From Streptococcus oralis (GTDB lineage: Bacteria; Bacillota; Bacilli; Lactobacillales; Streptococcaceae), in assembly GCA_937930605.1 (NCBI GenBank), contig CALHBZ010000051.1, positions 1-16,466 on the forward strand: DNA of 16,466 nt, read 5' to 3'. How positions within the stretch are numbered: position 1 is the first letter of the stretch; every line of letters starts with the position of its first letter. Shown in pieces: positions 1-7,464 of the stretch. A program made the position numbers and the translations under genes. Below the pieces are notes generated by a model. It saw only the letters and a list, made by a program, of their open reading frames with translations. It ran no database searches and was not told where the DNA came from.

Positions 1-24
1 GAAAATCCACAAATGGTGGACTAA
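1..24 (+). CDS. 3' end of upstream polyamine-operon gene (partial)
   Basis: Reading from base 1 gives seven codons ending in MVD and then TAA at 22-24. The last A of that stop is the first base of the nspC ATG, a one-base TAATG overlap. Tight coupling to nspC, plus the usual streptococcal gene order, suggests this is the tail of a saccharopine dehydrogenase-like carboxy(nor)spermidine dehydrogenase, the enzyme that makes the substrate of NspC. Seven residues cannot prove the identity, so the product name is inference from context only. Confidence 0.5.
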   Translation, partial: ENPQMVD

Positions 25-1151
25 TGAAGCTAGAACAAGTACCAACACCAGCTTATGTCATTGACTTGGCAAAGTTAGAAGCCAACTGCCGCATTCTACA
101 ATATGTGCAAGAAGAAGCCGGTTGCAAGGTTTTGCTTGCCCAGAAGGCATATTCTCTTTACAAAACCTATCCCTTGATTAGCCAGTATCTGTCAGGTACG
201 ACGGCTAGTGGACTCTATGAGGCCAAGCTAGCTAGAGAAGAGTTTCCTGGTGAAGTCCATGTATTCGCGCCTGCTTTTAAGGATGCGGACTTAGAGGAAT
301 TGCTTGAGATAACGGACCATATCGTCTTTAACTCGGAGAGACAGTTGCGTAAACATGGGGCTCGTTGTAGAGAGGCTGGTATCAGTGTCGGTTTGCGCCT
401 CAATCCTCAGTGTTCAACCCAAGGAGATCACGCGCTCTATGACCCTTGTGCACCTGGATCTCGTTTTGGAGTAACACTAGATAAAATTCCTAGTGATTTG
501 TTGGATTTAGTGGACGGACTTCATTTTCATACCCTTTGCGAGCAAGGTTCAGAGGATTTAGAGACAACTTTGAAAGCTGTAGAAGCGCAGTTTAGTTCTT
601 ATTTACATGAGGTAAAATGGCTCAATATGGGTGGCGGACACCACATCACAAGAGAAGACTACGATGTGGATTTACTGATTTCTGAAATCAAGCGTATCCG
701 AGAAACTTACAATCTTGAAGTCTATATCGAGCCGGGTGAAGCCATTGCGCTCAATGCAGGTTATCTAGCAACTGAGGTATTGGACATTGTAGAAAACGGT
801 ATGGAGATCTTGGTTTTAGATGCCTCTGCGACCTGCCATATGCCTGATGTACTTGAGATGCCCTATCGCCCACCTTTGAGAAATGGATTTGAGGCACAGG
901 AAAAAGCCCATACCTACAGACTTTCTTCCAATACCTGTCTGACGGGCGATGTGATTGGTGATTATAGTTTTGAAAATCCAGTCCAAATCGGTGATAGACT
1001 TTACTTTGAAGACATGGCAATCTACTCCTTTGTCAAAAATAATACCTTTAACGGTATTGGCTTGCCAAGTCTCTATCTAATGGACGAGCGAGGTGACTGC
1101 AGCTTAGTCAAAGCCTTCGGCTACCAAGACTTTAAAGGGAGATTATCATGA
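24..1151 (+). CDS. nspC: Carboxynorspermidine/carboxyspermidine decarboxylase
   Basis: This is a cytosolic PLP-dependent decarboxylase of the alanine racemase fold (fold type III). It removes CO2 from carboxynorspermidine or carboxyspermidine to give norspermidine or spermidine. At 375 aa it has the usual family length. Visible motifs are the PLP lysine K41 in LLAQKAYS, the glycine-rich GGGHH phosphate-binding turn near residue 201, EPGE at 236-239, and the C-terminal catalytic segment [10 protein letters not shown] with C305, D309 and D313. That last segment is typical of CANSDC enzymes and separates them from diaminopimelate decarboxylase. The start at 24 overlaps the previous stop by one base and has GGTGGA at 15-20. 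The 3' end overlaps aguA by ATGA, so the genes are probably translationally coupled. Whether the triamine made is spermidine or norspermidine cannot be read from the sequence. Confidence 0.93.
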   Translation: MKLEQVPTPAYVIDLAKLEANCRILQYVQEEAGCKVLLAQKAYSLYKTYPLISQYLSGTTASGLYEAKLAREEFPGEVHVFAPAFKDADLEELLEITDHIVFNSERQLRKHGARCREAGISVGLRLNPQCSTQGDHALYDPCAPGSRFGVTLDKIPSDLLDLVDGLHFHTLCEQGSEDLETTLKAVEAQFSSYLHEVKWLNMGGGHHITREDYDVDLLISEIKRIRETYNLEVYIEPGEAIALNAGYLATEVLDIVENGMEILVLDASATCHMPDVLEMPYRPPLRNGFEAQEKAHTYRLSSNTCLTGDVIGDYSFENPVQIGDRLYFEDMAIYSFVKNNTFNGIGLPSLYLMDERGDCSLVKAFGYQDFKGRLS

Positions 1152-2233
1152 TGAACAGTCCAAAAAAATTAGGCTATCGTATGCCAGCAGAGTATGAACC
1201 ACATCATGGTACCCTCATGATCTGGCCAACTCGACCAGGTTCATGGCCCTTCCAAGGAAAGGCTGCTAAGAAGGCCTTTAGCCAAATCATCAAAACTATT
1301 GCTCAGGGGGAAACTGTTTATCTTTTGGTGGAGCAGGACCATCTATCTGAAGCTCAATCCTATCTTGGGGATGAAGTCGTTTATCTAGACATTCATACAA
1401 ATGATGCCTGGGCGCGTGATACGGGGCCGACCATTCTCATCAATGATAAAAAAGAAAAGTTGGCAGTAGATTGGTCTTTCAATGCCTGGGGTGGGGATGT
1501 TGATGGTCTTTATCAAGATTATGAAGATGATGACCAAGTAGCCAGTCGTTTTGCTGAGGCCTTGGAAATGCCTGTTTACGATGCCAAACCTTTTGTACTG
1601 GAAGGCGGCGCGATCCATAGCGATGGTCAAGGGACCATTCTTGTGACTGAAAGTTGCCTTCTGAGCGCTGGTCGCAATCCTCATCTCAGTAAAGAGGAAA
1701 TCGAGAGAAGATTATTGAACTATCTTGGCGCTGAAAAAGTTATCTGGCTGCCTTATGGTATTTATCAGGACGAAACCAATGAACACATTGACAATGTTGC
1801 TGCCTTCGTTGGCCCTGCTGAGCTTGTCTTAGCTTGGACAGACGACAAAAGCGATCCCCAGTATGCTATGTCTGTAGCTGATTTAGCTCTTTTAGAGAAG
1901 GAAACGGATGCAAAAGGGCGTACCTTCACCATTCATAAACTGCCAATTCCAGCTAATCTACAAGTCGTTACTGAAGAAGATTTACCAGGCTATACTTATG
2001 AAGAAGGGGAAGAAGAGCGTTATGCAGGTGAACGTCTGGCGGCCTCCTATGTCAATTTCTATATTGCCAACAAGTCTGTCTTAGTGCCACAGTTTGAGGA
2101 TGTAAACGACCAAGTGGCCCTAGATATCCTCAACAAGTGTTTTCCAGACCGTAAAGTTGTTGGAATAGCAGCTAGAGATATTCTTTTAGGTGGTGGCAAT
2201 ATCCACTGTATCACCCAACAAATCCCAGAATAG
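1148..2233 (+). CDS. aguA: Agmatine deiminase (agmatine iminohydrolase)
   Basis: AguA hydrolyses agmatine to N-carbamoylputrescine and ammonia, the first step of the agmatine-to-putrescine route. The 361-aa protein is full length for the peptidylarginine-deiminase-like family. Seen in the sequence: the N-terminal [16 protein letters not shown] block, [10 protein letters not shown] near residue 85, the acidic FVLEGGAIH segment, NEHIDN with catalytic His H213, and the C-terminal [11 protein letters not shown] with nucleophile C354. The start at 1148 lies in an ATGA overlap with nspC and has a good AAGGGAG site at 1135-1141. A second ATG follows immediately at 1151 and would cost only one residue. 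The gene sits third in a polyamine operon directly before aguB, the enzyme of the next step. This is unlike the agmatine catabolism (agu) operons of other streptococci, which pair AguA with a carbamoyltransferase and a carbamate kinase. Confidence 0.96.
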   Translation: MMNSPKKLGYRMPAEYEPHHGTLMIWPTRPGSWPFQGKAAKKAFSQIIKTIAQGETVYLLVEQDHLSEAQSYLGDEVVYLDIHTNDAWARDTGPTILINDKKEKLAVDWSFNAWGGDVDGLYQDYEDDDQVASRFAEALEMPVYDAKPFVLEGGAIHSDGQGTILVTESCLLSAGRNPHLSKEEIERRLLNYLGAEKVIWLPYGIYQDETNEHIDNVAAFVGPAELVLAWTDDKSDPQYAMSVADLALLEKETDAKGRTFTIHKLPIPANLQVVTEEDLPGYTYEEGEEERYAGERLAASYVNFYIANKSVLVPQFEDVNDQVALDILNKCFPDRKVVGIAARDILLGGGNIHCITQQIPE

Positions 2234-2242
2234 GAGAAAAAG

Positions 2243-3118
2243 ATGAGAAATGTAAGAGTTGCAGCAATCCAGATGCAATGTACCAAGGATGTGGCAACAA
2301 ATATCCAAACAGCGGAGCGTTTAGTACGTCAAGCTGCAGACAAAGGCGCACAAATCATTCTCTTACCAGAGTTATTTGAACGTCCCTATTTCTGTCAGGA
2401 ACGCAAGTATGACTATTATCGGTATGCCCAATCTGTATCAGAAAATACAGCCATTCAGCATTTTAAAGTGATTGCTAAGGAACTACAGGTTGTTCTACCG
2501 ATTAGTTTCTACGAAAAAGATGGAAATGTCTTGTATAACTCAATCGCTGTCATTGACGCTGATGGAGAAGTGCTGGGCGTTTATCGGAAGACCCACATAC
2601 CAGATGACCATTATTATCAAGAAAAGTTTTATTTTACGCCAGGTAACTCTGGTTTCAAGGTCTGGGATACTCGCTATGCTAAGATTGGGATTGGCATCTG
2701 TTGGGATCAATGGTTTCCTGAAACAGCGCGCTGTCTTGCGTTGAATGGGGCAGAATTACTCTTTTACCCAACAGCCATTGGTTCGGAGCCAATTTTGGAT
2801 ACAGATAGTTGTGGTCATTGGCAACGTACGATGCAAGGGCACGCAGCTGCAAATATTGTTCCAGTTATTGCAGCTAATCGTTATGGTTTGGAGGAAGTCA
2901 CTCCTAGCGAGGAAAATGGTGGACAAAGTTCTAGTCTTGACTTCTACGGTTCCTCCTTTATGACGGATGAAACAGGAGCTATTCTAGAGAAAGCTGAAAG
3001 ACAAGGTGAAGCTGTTCTGTTAGCGACCTATGACCTTGACAAGGGAGCAAGTGAACGCCTCAACTGGGGACTGTTTCGTGATAGAAGACCCGAAATGTAC
3101 CAACGAATTACGGACTAG
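2243..3118 (+). CDS. aguB: N-carbamoylputrescine amidase
   Basis: AguB hydrolyses N-carbamoylputrescine to putrescine, CO2 and ammonia, completing the route begun by AguA. It is a nitrilase-superfamily (carbon-nitrogen hydrolase) enzyme of 291 aa, the normal length. The Glu-Lys-Cys triad is visible as E43 in LLPELFERPYFC, K116 in YRKTHIPD, and C153 in GICWDQWFPE. HAAANIVPVIAANR and the C-terminal FRDRRPEMY are family blocks. The ATG at 2243 is 9 bases after the aguA stop, with AGGAG at 2232-2236 overlapping that stop and 6 bases of spacing. A strong hairpin terminator follows at 3153-3185, so this is the last gene of the operon. The putrescine produced can feed the (nor)spermidine branch served by NspC. 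Confidence 0.96.
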   Translation: MRNVRVAAIQMQCTKDVATNIQTAERLVRQAADKGAQIILLPELFERPYFCQERKYDYYRYAQSVSENTAIQHFKVIAKELQVVLPISFYEKDGNVLYNSIAVIDADGEVLGVYRKTHIPDDHYYQEKFYFTPGNSGFKVWDTRYAKIGIGICWDQWFPETARCLALNGAELLFYPTAIGSEPILDTDSCGHWQRTMQGHAAANIVPVIAANRYGLEEVTPSEENGGQSSSLDFYGSSFMTDETGAILEKAERQGEAVLLATYDLDKGASERLNWGLFRDRRPEMYQRITD

Positions 3119-3152
3119 AAGGTAACTTTCATAATAAACATTTAATATTCAC

Positions 3153-3185
3153 GCCTGTCTTACAAAAATGTAAGATAGGCTTTTT
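3153..3185 (+). terminator. Rho-independent terminator of the nspC-aguA-aguB operon
   Basis: GCCTGTCTTAC (3153-3163) pairs with GTAAGATAGGC (3170-3180) across a 6-base AAAAAT loop, giving 11 pairs with one G-U wobble. TTTTT follows at once at 3181-3185. It starts 34 bases after the aguB stop and lies upstream of the next promoter. Confidence 0.93.
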
Positions 3186-3223
3186 AAATGTAAGATGGGT
3201 GTACGATTATACGTGGAAATGTA

Positions 3224-3232
3224 TGCTATACT
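3224..3232 (+). promoter_or_regulatory. Extended -10 promoter for the TraX-family gene
   Basis: TGCTATACT is an extended -10 (TG at 3224-3225, TATACT at 3227-3232). No good -35 is seen about 17 bases upstream, as is common for extended -10 promoters. It lies after the operon terminator and about 30 bases before the ATG at 3263, so the gene is probably transcribed on its own. Confidence 0.65.
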
Positions 3233-3262
3233 CTATGTAGATCAAAAAGAAAGAGGTTTATT

Positions 3263-4000
3263 ATGAAAAAATGGAATGCGACGCAGTTGAAGTATCTGAT
3301 GGCTGCAATAATGGTTTTAGACCATATTCCTCATATCACAGGAATTGTTTCTCCTATGTGGGAAGGTATTCTTCACGCCTTGACCCGTTGTGTGGGAGTT
3401 TGGTTTGCCTATATGGCTATGGAAGGATTCATCCATACTCGAAATCTGAAAGACTATCTCATCCGCCTTTGGAGTTGGGCGCTTATCATGTTTGCTGGAA
3501 ATAGCCTAGTCAATGCCCTATTTTCCTCTAAGGGAGTAATGGTCACTAATAATATTTTCTTAACTTTGGCCATCGGTGTTACCATGCTTTGGATTGGCTT
3601 TCCCAGAAAAGAGTTAGATAAAAAGGAGAAGTTGTGGCGTCGGATTGGAGTTGCTGGTCTCTTGATTTTCGGTTGTCTTTTTACTGAGGGTGGCATCACT
3701 ATGCTACCATTTCTCTTAATTAGTTACTCTTGTCGAAATCGCAAGGGATTGCGAAATCTTCTCTATACTCTCCTTTGGGCCTTCCTGTTAGTGACTTCTA
3801 TCCATACCTATGATACTTGGTACCAAACATTGGAAATGATGCTTTACAATTCCGACTGGCTCTTTATCACTGTCTTTCCTTTTATTGCCTTGTATAATGG
3901 ACAGCGAGGAAAGGAAACTAGTTGGAGTAAATATTTCTTTTATATTTTCTACCCAGCTCATTTATGGATTATAACCTTGATTGCTTATTTGGTTAAATAG
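3263..4000 (+). CDS. TraX family membrane protein
   Basis: This 245-aa, very hydrophobic protein has about seven or eight predicted membrane segments, roughly at residues 10-28, 38-56, 66-85, 95-112, 128-150, 165-183, 196-212 and 226-244. The N-terminal pattern, an LKYLMAAIMVLDHI stretch followed by a second helix and a short basic loop, is that of the TraX family. That family is named after the F-plasmid protein that acetylates pilin. In streptococci TraX homologues occur as chromosomal single genes without a conjugation system, and none is seen here. Acyl or acetyl transfer to a surface component is possible but unproven. The ATG at 3263 has AAAGAGG at 3250-3256 with 6 bases of spacing. The gene stands alone between the polyamine-operon terminator and a two-component system with its own promoter. 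Confidence 0.8.
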   Translation: MKKWNATQLKYLMAAIMVLDHIPHITGIVSPMWEGILHALTRCVGVWFAYMAMEGFIHTRNLKDYLIRLWSWALIMFAGNSLVNALFSSKGVMVTNNIFLTLAIGVTMLWIGFPRKELDKKEKLWRRIGVAGLLIFGCLFTEGGITMLPFLLISYSCRNRKGLRNLLYTLLWAFLLVTSIHTYDTWYQTLEMMLYNSDWLFITVFPFIALYNGQRGKETSWSKYFFYIFYPAHLWIITLIAYLVK

Positions 4001-4014
4001 ATTCAATTTCCATT

Positions 4015-4049
4015 AGCTCCTTCTTAGTTATAATGTGAGAGGAGCTTTT
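4015..4049 (+). terminator. Weak hairpin terminator after the TraX-family gene
   Basis: AGCTCC-T-TCT (4015-4024) can pair with AGAGGAGCT (4038-4046), with a one-base bulge and a loop of about 13 bases. Only four T follow (4046-4049). It is 14 bases past the stop codon and just before the next promoter. Termination is probably partial. Confidence 0.5.
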
Positions 4050-4075
4050 CTGTGTCTGGAAATCCTAACAAAACA

Positions 4076-4084
4076 TGTTATAAT
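4076..4084 (+). promoter_or_regulatory. Extended -10 promoter of the two-component operon
   Basis: TGTTATAAT at 4076-4084 is a full extended -10 with a consensus hexamer at 4079-4084, about 22 bases before the regulator ATG at 4107. The -35 region is poor. TTTAGAAAG at 4088-4096 lies near the expected start point. It shares TTTAGAAA with the direct repeats upstream of the ABC promoter, so autoregulation is possible but rests on one copy. Confidence 0.7.
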
Positions 4085-4106
4085 AGTTTTAGAAAGGACG
4101 AGGTTT

Positions 4107-4805
4107 ATGGCGAGCATTCTTGTAATTGAAGATAATAATGAAATTCAGGAGATTTTAAAAATCCTTCTTACTGAAGAACACGAGGTGATACAAGCCTTTT
4201 CTGGCACAGAAGGTATCATGCAATTTGACAAAGGTGGCATTGATCTCGTTCTGCTAGATATCATGCTCCCTGGGAAAAATGGTGACCAAGTCTTGCAAGC
4301 TATTCGACAAACTAGTCAGACTCCGGTCATCATGCTTACTGCTTTAGGTGATAAAAAGCTTATCAGCCAGTACCTATTAGATGGTGCCAATGATTATGTG
4401 GTAAAACCTTTTGATTTGGACGAAGTCTTTGCCAGAGTCACTGTGCAATTACGCCAAAGTGGTGAACATCAGTCAGAAAACAGCAGAAAAACTGAAAACC
4501 TCCTACAAAACTTTAAAAATATCCAGTTCGATGCGGCTAGTTTTGAAATAAGTAGCACAACTGAAACCATTCGCCTTGCAAAGAAAGAGTGCCAGATTCT
4601 CCAAATGTTACTCCGGCATCCTAAAAAGATTTTTACCAAGGAAGAACTCTATGAATTAATTTGGGAAGAAAGTTACCTGCCTGGAGATAATACGCTCAAC
4701 ACCCATCTAAGCAATCTCCGTAAAAAACTGCATCAACTGGATCCAAATCACGAATACATTGAAACCATTTGGGGAGTTGGTGTTCGATTAAAAGGAGATA
4801 AATAA
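4107..4805 (+). CDS. OmpR/PhoB-family response regulator
   Basis: This 232-aa DNA-binding response regulator is the output half of a two-component system. The receiver domain (residues 1-118) shows the acidic pair E8/D9, phospho-acceptor D51 in LVLLDIMLPG, T78, Y97 and K100 in VVKPF. The C-terminal winged helix (about 135-232) has TKEELYELIW, the recognition-helix region NTHLSNLRKKL and the wing IWGVGVRLK. An upstream GTG at 4035 would add 24 residues, but ATG 4107 is preferred. AAAGGA at 4093-4098 lies 8 bases before it, the receiver fold begins right there, and the extended -10 at 4076-4084 lies inside the longer version. The stop overlaps the kinase ATG by one base. The likely target is the facing ABC operon, whose promoter carries 11-bp-spaced direct repeats, the usual operator form for this family. 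Confidence 0.92.
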   Translation: MASILVIEDNNEIQEILKILLTEEHEVIQAFSGTEGIMQFDKGGIDLVLLDIMLPGKNGDQVLQAIRQTSQTPVIMLTALGDKKLISQYLLDGANDYVVKPFDLDEVFARVTVQLRQSGEHQSENSRKTENLLQNFKNIQFDAASFEISSTTETIRLAKKECQILQMLLRHPKKIFTKEELYELIWEESYLPGDNTLNTHLSNLRKKLHQLDPNHEYIETIWGVGVRLKGDK

Positions 4806-5683
4806 TGAATTACATTTTGATATCAATATTACTCCTTACTAACATTATTTTGGCGATTTCTTTGATTCGCTATCATATAGCAATTAGAGATTTAAGCAGA
4901 CAAATCGAAGAAAAGATTCGCTCTGGTAGCATGAAGAGGATCGGGATAAACTTCTTTTCAAAGACCATTTTGCGTCTACATAACCAAATTGAGAATCTAT
5001 TTCAAGAAGTTGAACAGAATCAGCTAATCATGAAGCATGAAAAACGTACCCTAGATATGGCAATCAGTAACATCGCTCATGATATTCGGACACCTTTGAC
5101 AATCGCTTCAGGATATACTCAGCAACTAATAAAACATCCCGATAATAGTTCAGAAACCTTAAATAAAATAGCCCATCATCAGGATTTGGTTTCCAAACGG
5201 TTGGAGGCTCTCCTCGAATACCGTCATTTGATGGAAGGAGCAGTCAAACCGAAACTGGAAGAGCTTGATTTATCAACTTTTATAACAAAGAAGACTTTAG
5301 CCTATTACGACGTTTTTCAATCTTCACAGATTGTTCTTGATTTTAACGTTGAACCAGGATTGAAAACGACGACCGATGAGGACTTGCTTGATCGAATTTT
5401 ACAAAACCTCCTTGGAAATGTTCTCAAGCACGGCAAGAAAAAGGCTCGGCTTTCTTTGAAAAAGGGAGAAAAAGGGCTTGTTTTGGAAATTGATAATCTT
5501 GTTAAAAAACCTATCAAGAATATAGACAATCTCAGTAATCGTTTTTATTCTGAAAATATGTCGGATACTGAAGAATCCTCTGGTTTAGGTCTCTATATTA
5601 CCGAGGAATTGGTTCATCTTCTTGGAGCGGATATGAAGCTAGTTGCTGATGGAGAATGGTTTTCGGTCTTTATTTATTTTTAA
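4805..5683 (+). CDS. Sensor histidine kinase (small, one N-terminal TM segment)
   Basis: This 292-aa membrane kinase is the partner of the preceding regulator. A single hydrophobic segment at residues 2-22 is followed by a coiled linker, the dimerisation/phosphorylation helix SNIAHDIRTPLT with H92, the N-box NLLGNVLKHGK with N205, and the G-box SSGLGLY (258-264). There is no extracellular sensor loop. It may therefore sense inside the membrane or through the nearby transporter, although it lacks the two-helix hairpin of true BceS-type kinases. AAAGGAG at 4791-4797 lies 7 bases before the ATG, and that ATG overlaps the regulator stop (TAATG). The kinase converges on an ABC permease gene. The combination resembles lantibiotic- or bacitracin-response loci of Firmicutes. 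The inducer is unknown. Confidence 0.92.
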   Translation: MNYILISILLLTNIILAISLIRYHIAIRDLSRQIEEKIRSGSMKRIGINFFSKTILRLHNQIENLFQEVEQNQLIMKHEKRTLDMAISNIAHDIRTPLTIASGYTQQLIKHPDNSSETLNKIAHHQDLVSKRLEALLEYRHLMEGAVKPKLEELDLSTFITKKTLAYYDVFQSSQIVLDFNVEPGLKTTTDEDLLDRILQNLLGNVLKHGKKKARLSLKKGEKGLVLEIDNLVKKPIKNIDNLSNRFYSENMSDTEESSGLGLYITEELVHLLGADMKLVADGEWFSVFIYF

Positions 5684-5692
5684 CGAAAAGAA

Positions 5693-5726
5693 ACCTCCTC
5701 TGTAGACTAGAGGAGGTCATTTTTTT
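5693..5726. terminator. Hairpin terminator shared by the converging kinase and permease genes
   Basis: ACCTCCTCT (5693-5701) and AGAGGAGGT (5709-5717) form a perfect 9-bp stem with a 7-base loop. On the plus strand a seven-T run follows at 5720-5726, giving a strong terminator for the kinase gene. Read from the minus strand, the stem is followed by TTTCTTTTCG, a weaker U-rich tract, so it can also end the permease transcript. The T-run overlaps the permease stop codon (5725-5727). Confidence 0.9.
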
Positions 5727-6477
5727 ATAGACTTTTCTTCTTGAAAATGGTAAGGCCACTAAGAGAGAAGATAAGGATGACAACTACGCAAACCGTGATG
5801 GTATAGAGAATAGATTGACTATTACTAGTCATAGCATAGGCAAAATCTAGAATTAAATATCGTAGAATTTCAATGTCTGGGAAAACAAGCATTGGAATAG
5901 AAATGACGATAGAGCTAATCAGATAACCAATAAATACGGCAAGATAAGAATGAGTTAGGTAGAGAATAAAGGAAACAATCGAAAGCCAAGCTAGAAGGCA
6001 GAGAAATTGAAGGGAAATCGTCAAGAGGAGATTAGTAACAAAACCATCAGGTATCGTACCAAGTCCGTTTAGTAGAGTTGAGGGAACAAAAGCAATCACA
6101 AGGCTGGCGATGAGTTGTAAGAGAGCGATACTTGCTAGAACAAAGGATTTAGCAAGGAAAAACTCTGTACGAGAAACGCCAACTGTCAAACTATTTTTAT
6201 AAAGCTTGCCGATTAAATCGACCCCAAGAACTAAACACACTAGAATAATGCAGAGAAAAACGAGGTTTGAATCATTGCTAGACGCATTGATAAGAGCTTC
6301 TATCCCATTCCAACCATGGGTAGGAGTCTCAGGTGGTGCTGTTTGAACGGACATTAGATGTCCTGTAGCGCCAATAGTAGCACCCAGTAACATAAGTACA
6401 AAGAGAATGAATTCTGTAATCCAGAATCCTTTGGAGCGGAAAAGACGGTAAAAATCTGCTTGAATGGTATGTATCAT
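5725..6477 (-). CDS. ABC-2 type transporter permease (peptide-antibiotic resistance type)
   Basis: This 250-aa integral membrane protein is the membrane half of an ABC transporter with the ATPase encoded just upstream. Six hydrophobic segments are visible, roughly residues 18-40, 68-90, 104-128, 143-167, 173-195 and 222-243. The N-terminal DFYRLFRSKGFW amphipathic stretch is typical of ABC-2 permeases of the BcrB/LanE/LanG kind. AGGAG at 6485-6489 lies 7 bases from the ATG and overlaps the ATPase stop, so the two genes form one transcript. Only one permease gene is present, whereas classical LanFEG systems have two. The transporter may therefore work as a homodimer of permeases, as BcrAB does. 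Export or exclusion of a membrane-active peptide is inferred from family and neighbourhood. Confidence 0.85.
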   Translation of the reverse strand: MIHTIQADFYRLFRSKGFWITEFILFVLMLLGATIGATGHLMSVQTAPPETPTHGWNGIEALINASSNDSNLVFLCIILVCLVLGVDLIGKLYKNSLTVGVSRTEFFLAKSFVLASIALLQLIASLVIAFVPSTLLNGLGTIPDGFVTNLLLTISLQFLCLLAWLSIVSFILYLTHSYLAVFIGYLISSIVISIPMLVFPDIEILRYLILDFAYAMTSNSQSILYTITVCVVVILIFSLSGLTIFKKKSL

Positions 6478-6487
6478 GATTTTTCTC

Positions 6488-7396
6488 CTATTCTACCAAT
6501 TGTGTGAAGTATTCTTCTAGGTTTTGACGGGCAAAGTATATCTCATCAATAGCAACATCGGCCAAAGTTAGTTGCTTAAGAATCTGTTTGACATCTTGTT
6601 CATTTCCAAAGATATGGATTTCATTTGCAGGATTGACAACCTTAAACTGGAGCTGGATTTGTTCTTTCAATACCTGACAAGCTCTTTCTTTGTCGCTTGT
6701 TTTAAGCACAATATAATCCTCACTCAGTGTTTCAAATTCAGTTTTACTGATTTCACGGATAATCTTACCTTGATCCAGAATACCAAAGCGATTAGCTAAG
6801 AGATAGAGTTCTGACAAGATATGGCTAGAGATGAGGATAGTTATTCCTTTTTCTTGATTGAGCCGCTGAATCATGAGACGAAATTCTTTGATCCCAATAG
6901 GATCCAGACCGTTAATGGGTTCATCTAAGATAAGGAAGTCGGGTTTCGATAGGAGAGCAATGGCAATGCCAAGTCTTTGTTTCATTCCTAGCGAGAAATC
7001 ACGAAAGACTTTCTTACCTGTATCAGACAAACCTACATAGTCCAGTGTTTCTTGAATGACTTTATCAGCATTTGGGATATGGCGAATCATACAATAATAT
7101 TTCAGATTTTGATAAGCTGTTAAATGATTATGGGCTACAGGTGATTCGATAACCGAACCCACTCGAGATAAAGCCTTGGTCCACTCATTTTCCGATTGAC
7201 TAGAAAAGAGGGAAATAGTTCCTTTATCCGCAAACAGTAGTTGTGTAATTATTTTGATAAGAGTGGTTTTACCTGCTCCGTTTTTCCCAATTAGACCATA
7301 AATATCTCCCTCTTTTATCGTTAGATTAAGATCTTGAAGAATAGCTTGTTTACCAAATTCTTTGGTCAGTCCATGAATTTCGAGTACTGTTTTCAT
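6488..7396 (-). CDS. ABC transporter ATP-binding protein, LanF/BcrA-like
   Basis: This 302-aa ATPase energises the adjacent ABC-2 permease. Motifs in order are Walker A GKNGAGKT (37-44), GSVIESP with Glu at 84 where the Q-loop Gln is expected, signature FSLGMKQR (134-141), Walker B LILDEPINGLDP (155-166, with catalytic E159), and the H-loop SSH with H192. A C-terminal extension of about 90 residues is like BcrA/LanF proteins. The Glu at the Q-loop position is the E-loop known from lantibiotic-immunity ATPases (established for the NukF group). Start choice: the frame extends upstream to 7450, but the ATG at 7396 has a strong AAGGAG (7403-7408 on the plus strand), and the domain begins there with MKTVLEIHGLTK. 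The upstream start would lie above the predicted -10. Confidence 0.92.
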   Translation of the reverse strand: MKTVLEIHGLTKEFGKQAILQDLNLTIKEGDIYGLIGKNGAGKTTLIKIITQLLFADKGTISLFSSQSENEWTKALSRVGSVIESPVAHNHLTAYQNLKYYCMIRHIPNADKVIQETLDYVGLSDTGKKVFRDFSLGMKQRLGIAIALLSKPDFLILDEPINGLDPIGIKEFRLMIQRLNQEKGITILISSHILSELYLLANRFGILDQGKIIREISKTEFETLSEDYIVLKTSDKERACQVLKEQIQLQFKVVNPANEIHIFGNEQDVKQILKQLTLADVAIDEIYFARQNLEEYFTQLVE

Positions 7397-7429
7397 GATT
7401 TTCTCCTTTTGATTTATTTTTCTAACTTT

Positions 7430-7435
7430 AGTATA
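7430..7435 (-). promoter_or_regulatory. -10 box of the ABC transporter operon
   Basis: On the minus strand TATACT reads from 7435 to 7430, about 34 bases before the ATG at 7396. The -35 position (about 7453-7458) reads AGCTTT, far from TTGACA, and there is no TG extension. This is consistent with a promoter that depends on an activator bound at the direct repeats just upstream. Confidence 0.55.
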
Positions 7436-7464
7436 AGCTATAGAAATCAAAGAAAGCTCAAGTA

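Noticed and set aside
24..1151. Diaminopimelate or lysine/ornithine decarboxylase instead of NspC
   Set aside because: The [10 protein letters not shown] block and the operon with aguA/aguB fit carboxynorspermidine decarboxylase, and the length (375 aa) is shorter than DAP decarboxylase.
2472..2963. Two plus-strand open frames inside aguB in another frame
   Set aside because: They overlap the intact nitrilase-family gene with its complete catalytic triad and show no protein-like pattern of their own.
4035..4106. Longer start (GTG) for the response regulator, adding 24 residues
   Set aside because: The extra residues do not belong to the receiver fold, there is no ribosome site before the GTG, and a full extended -10 promoter lies inside this stretch. 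ATG 4107 has a good SD.
7397..7450. Longer N-terminus for the ABC ATPase
   Set aside because: It would begin upstream of the predicted -10 at 7430-7435. The strong AAGGAG belongs to the ATG at 7396, where the ABC domain begins.
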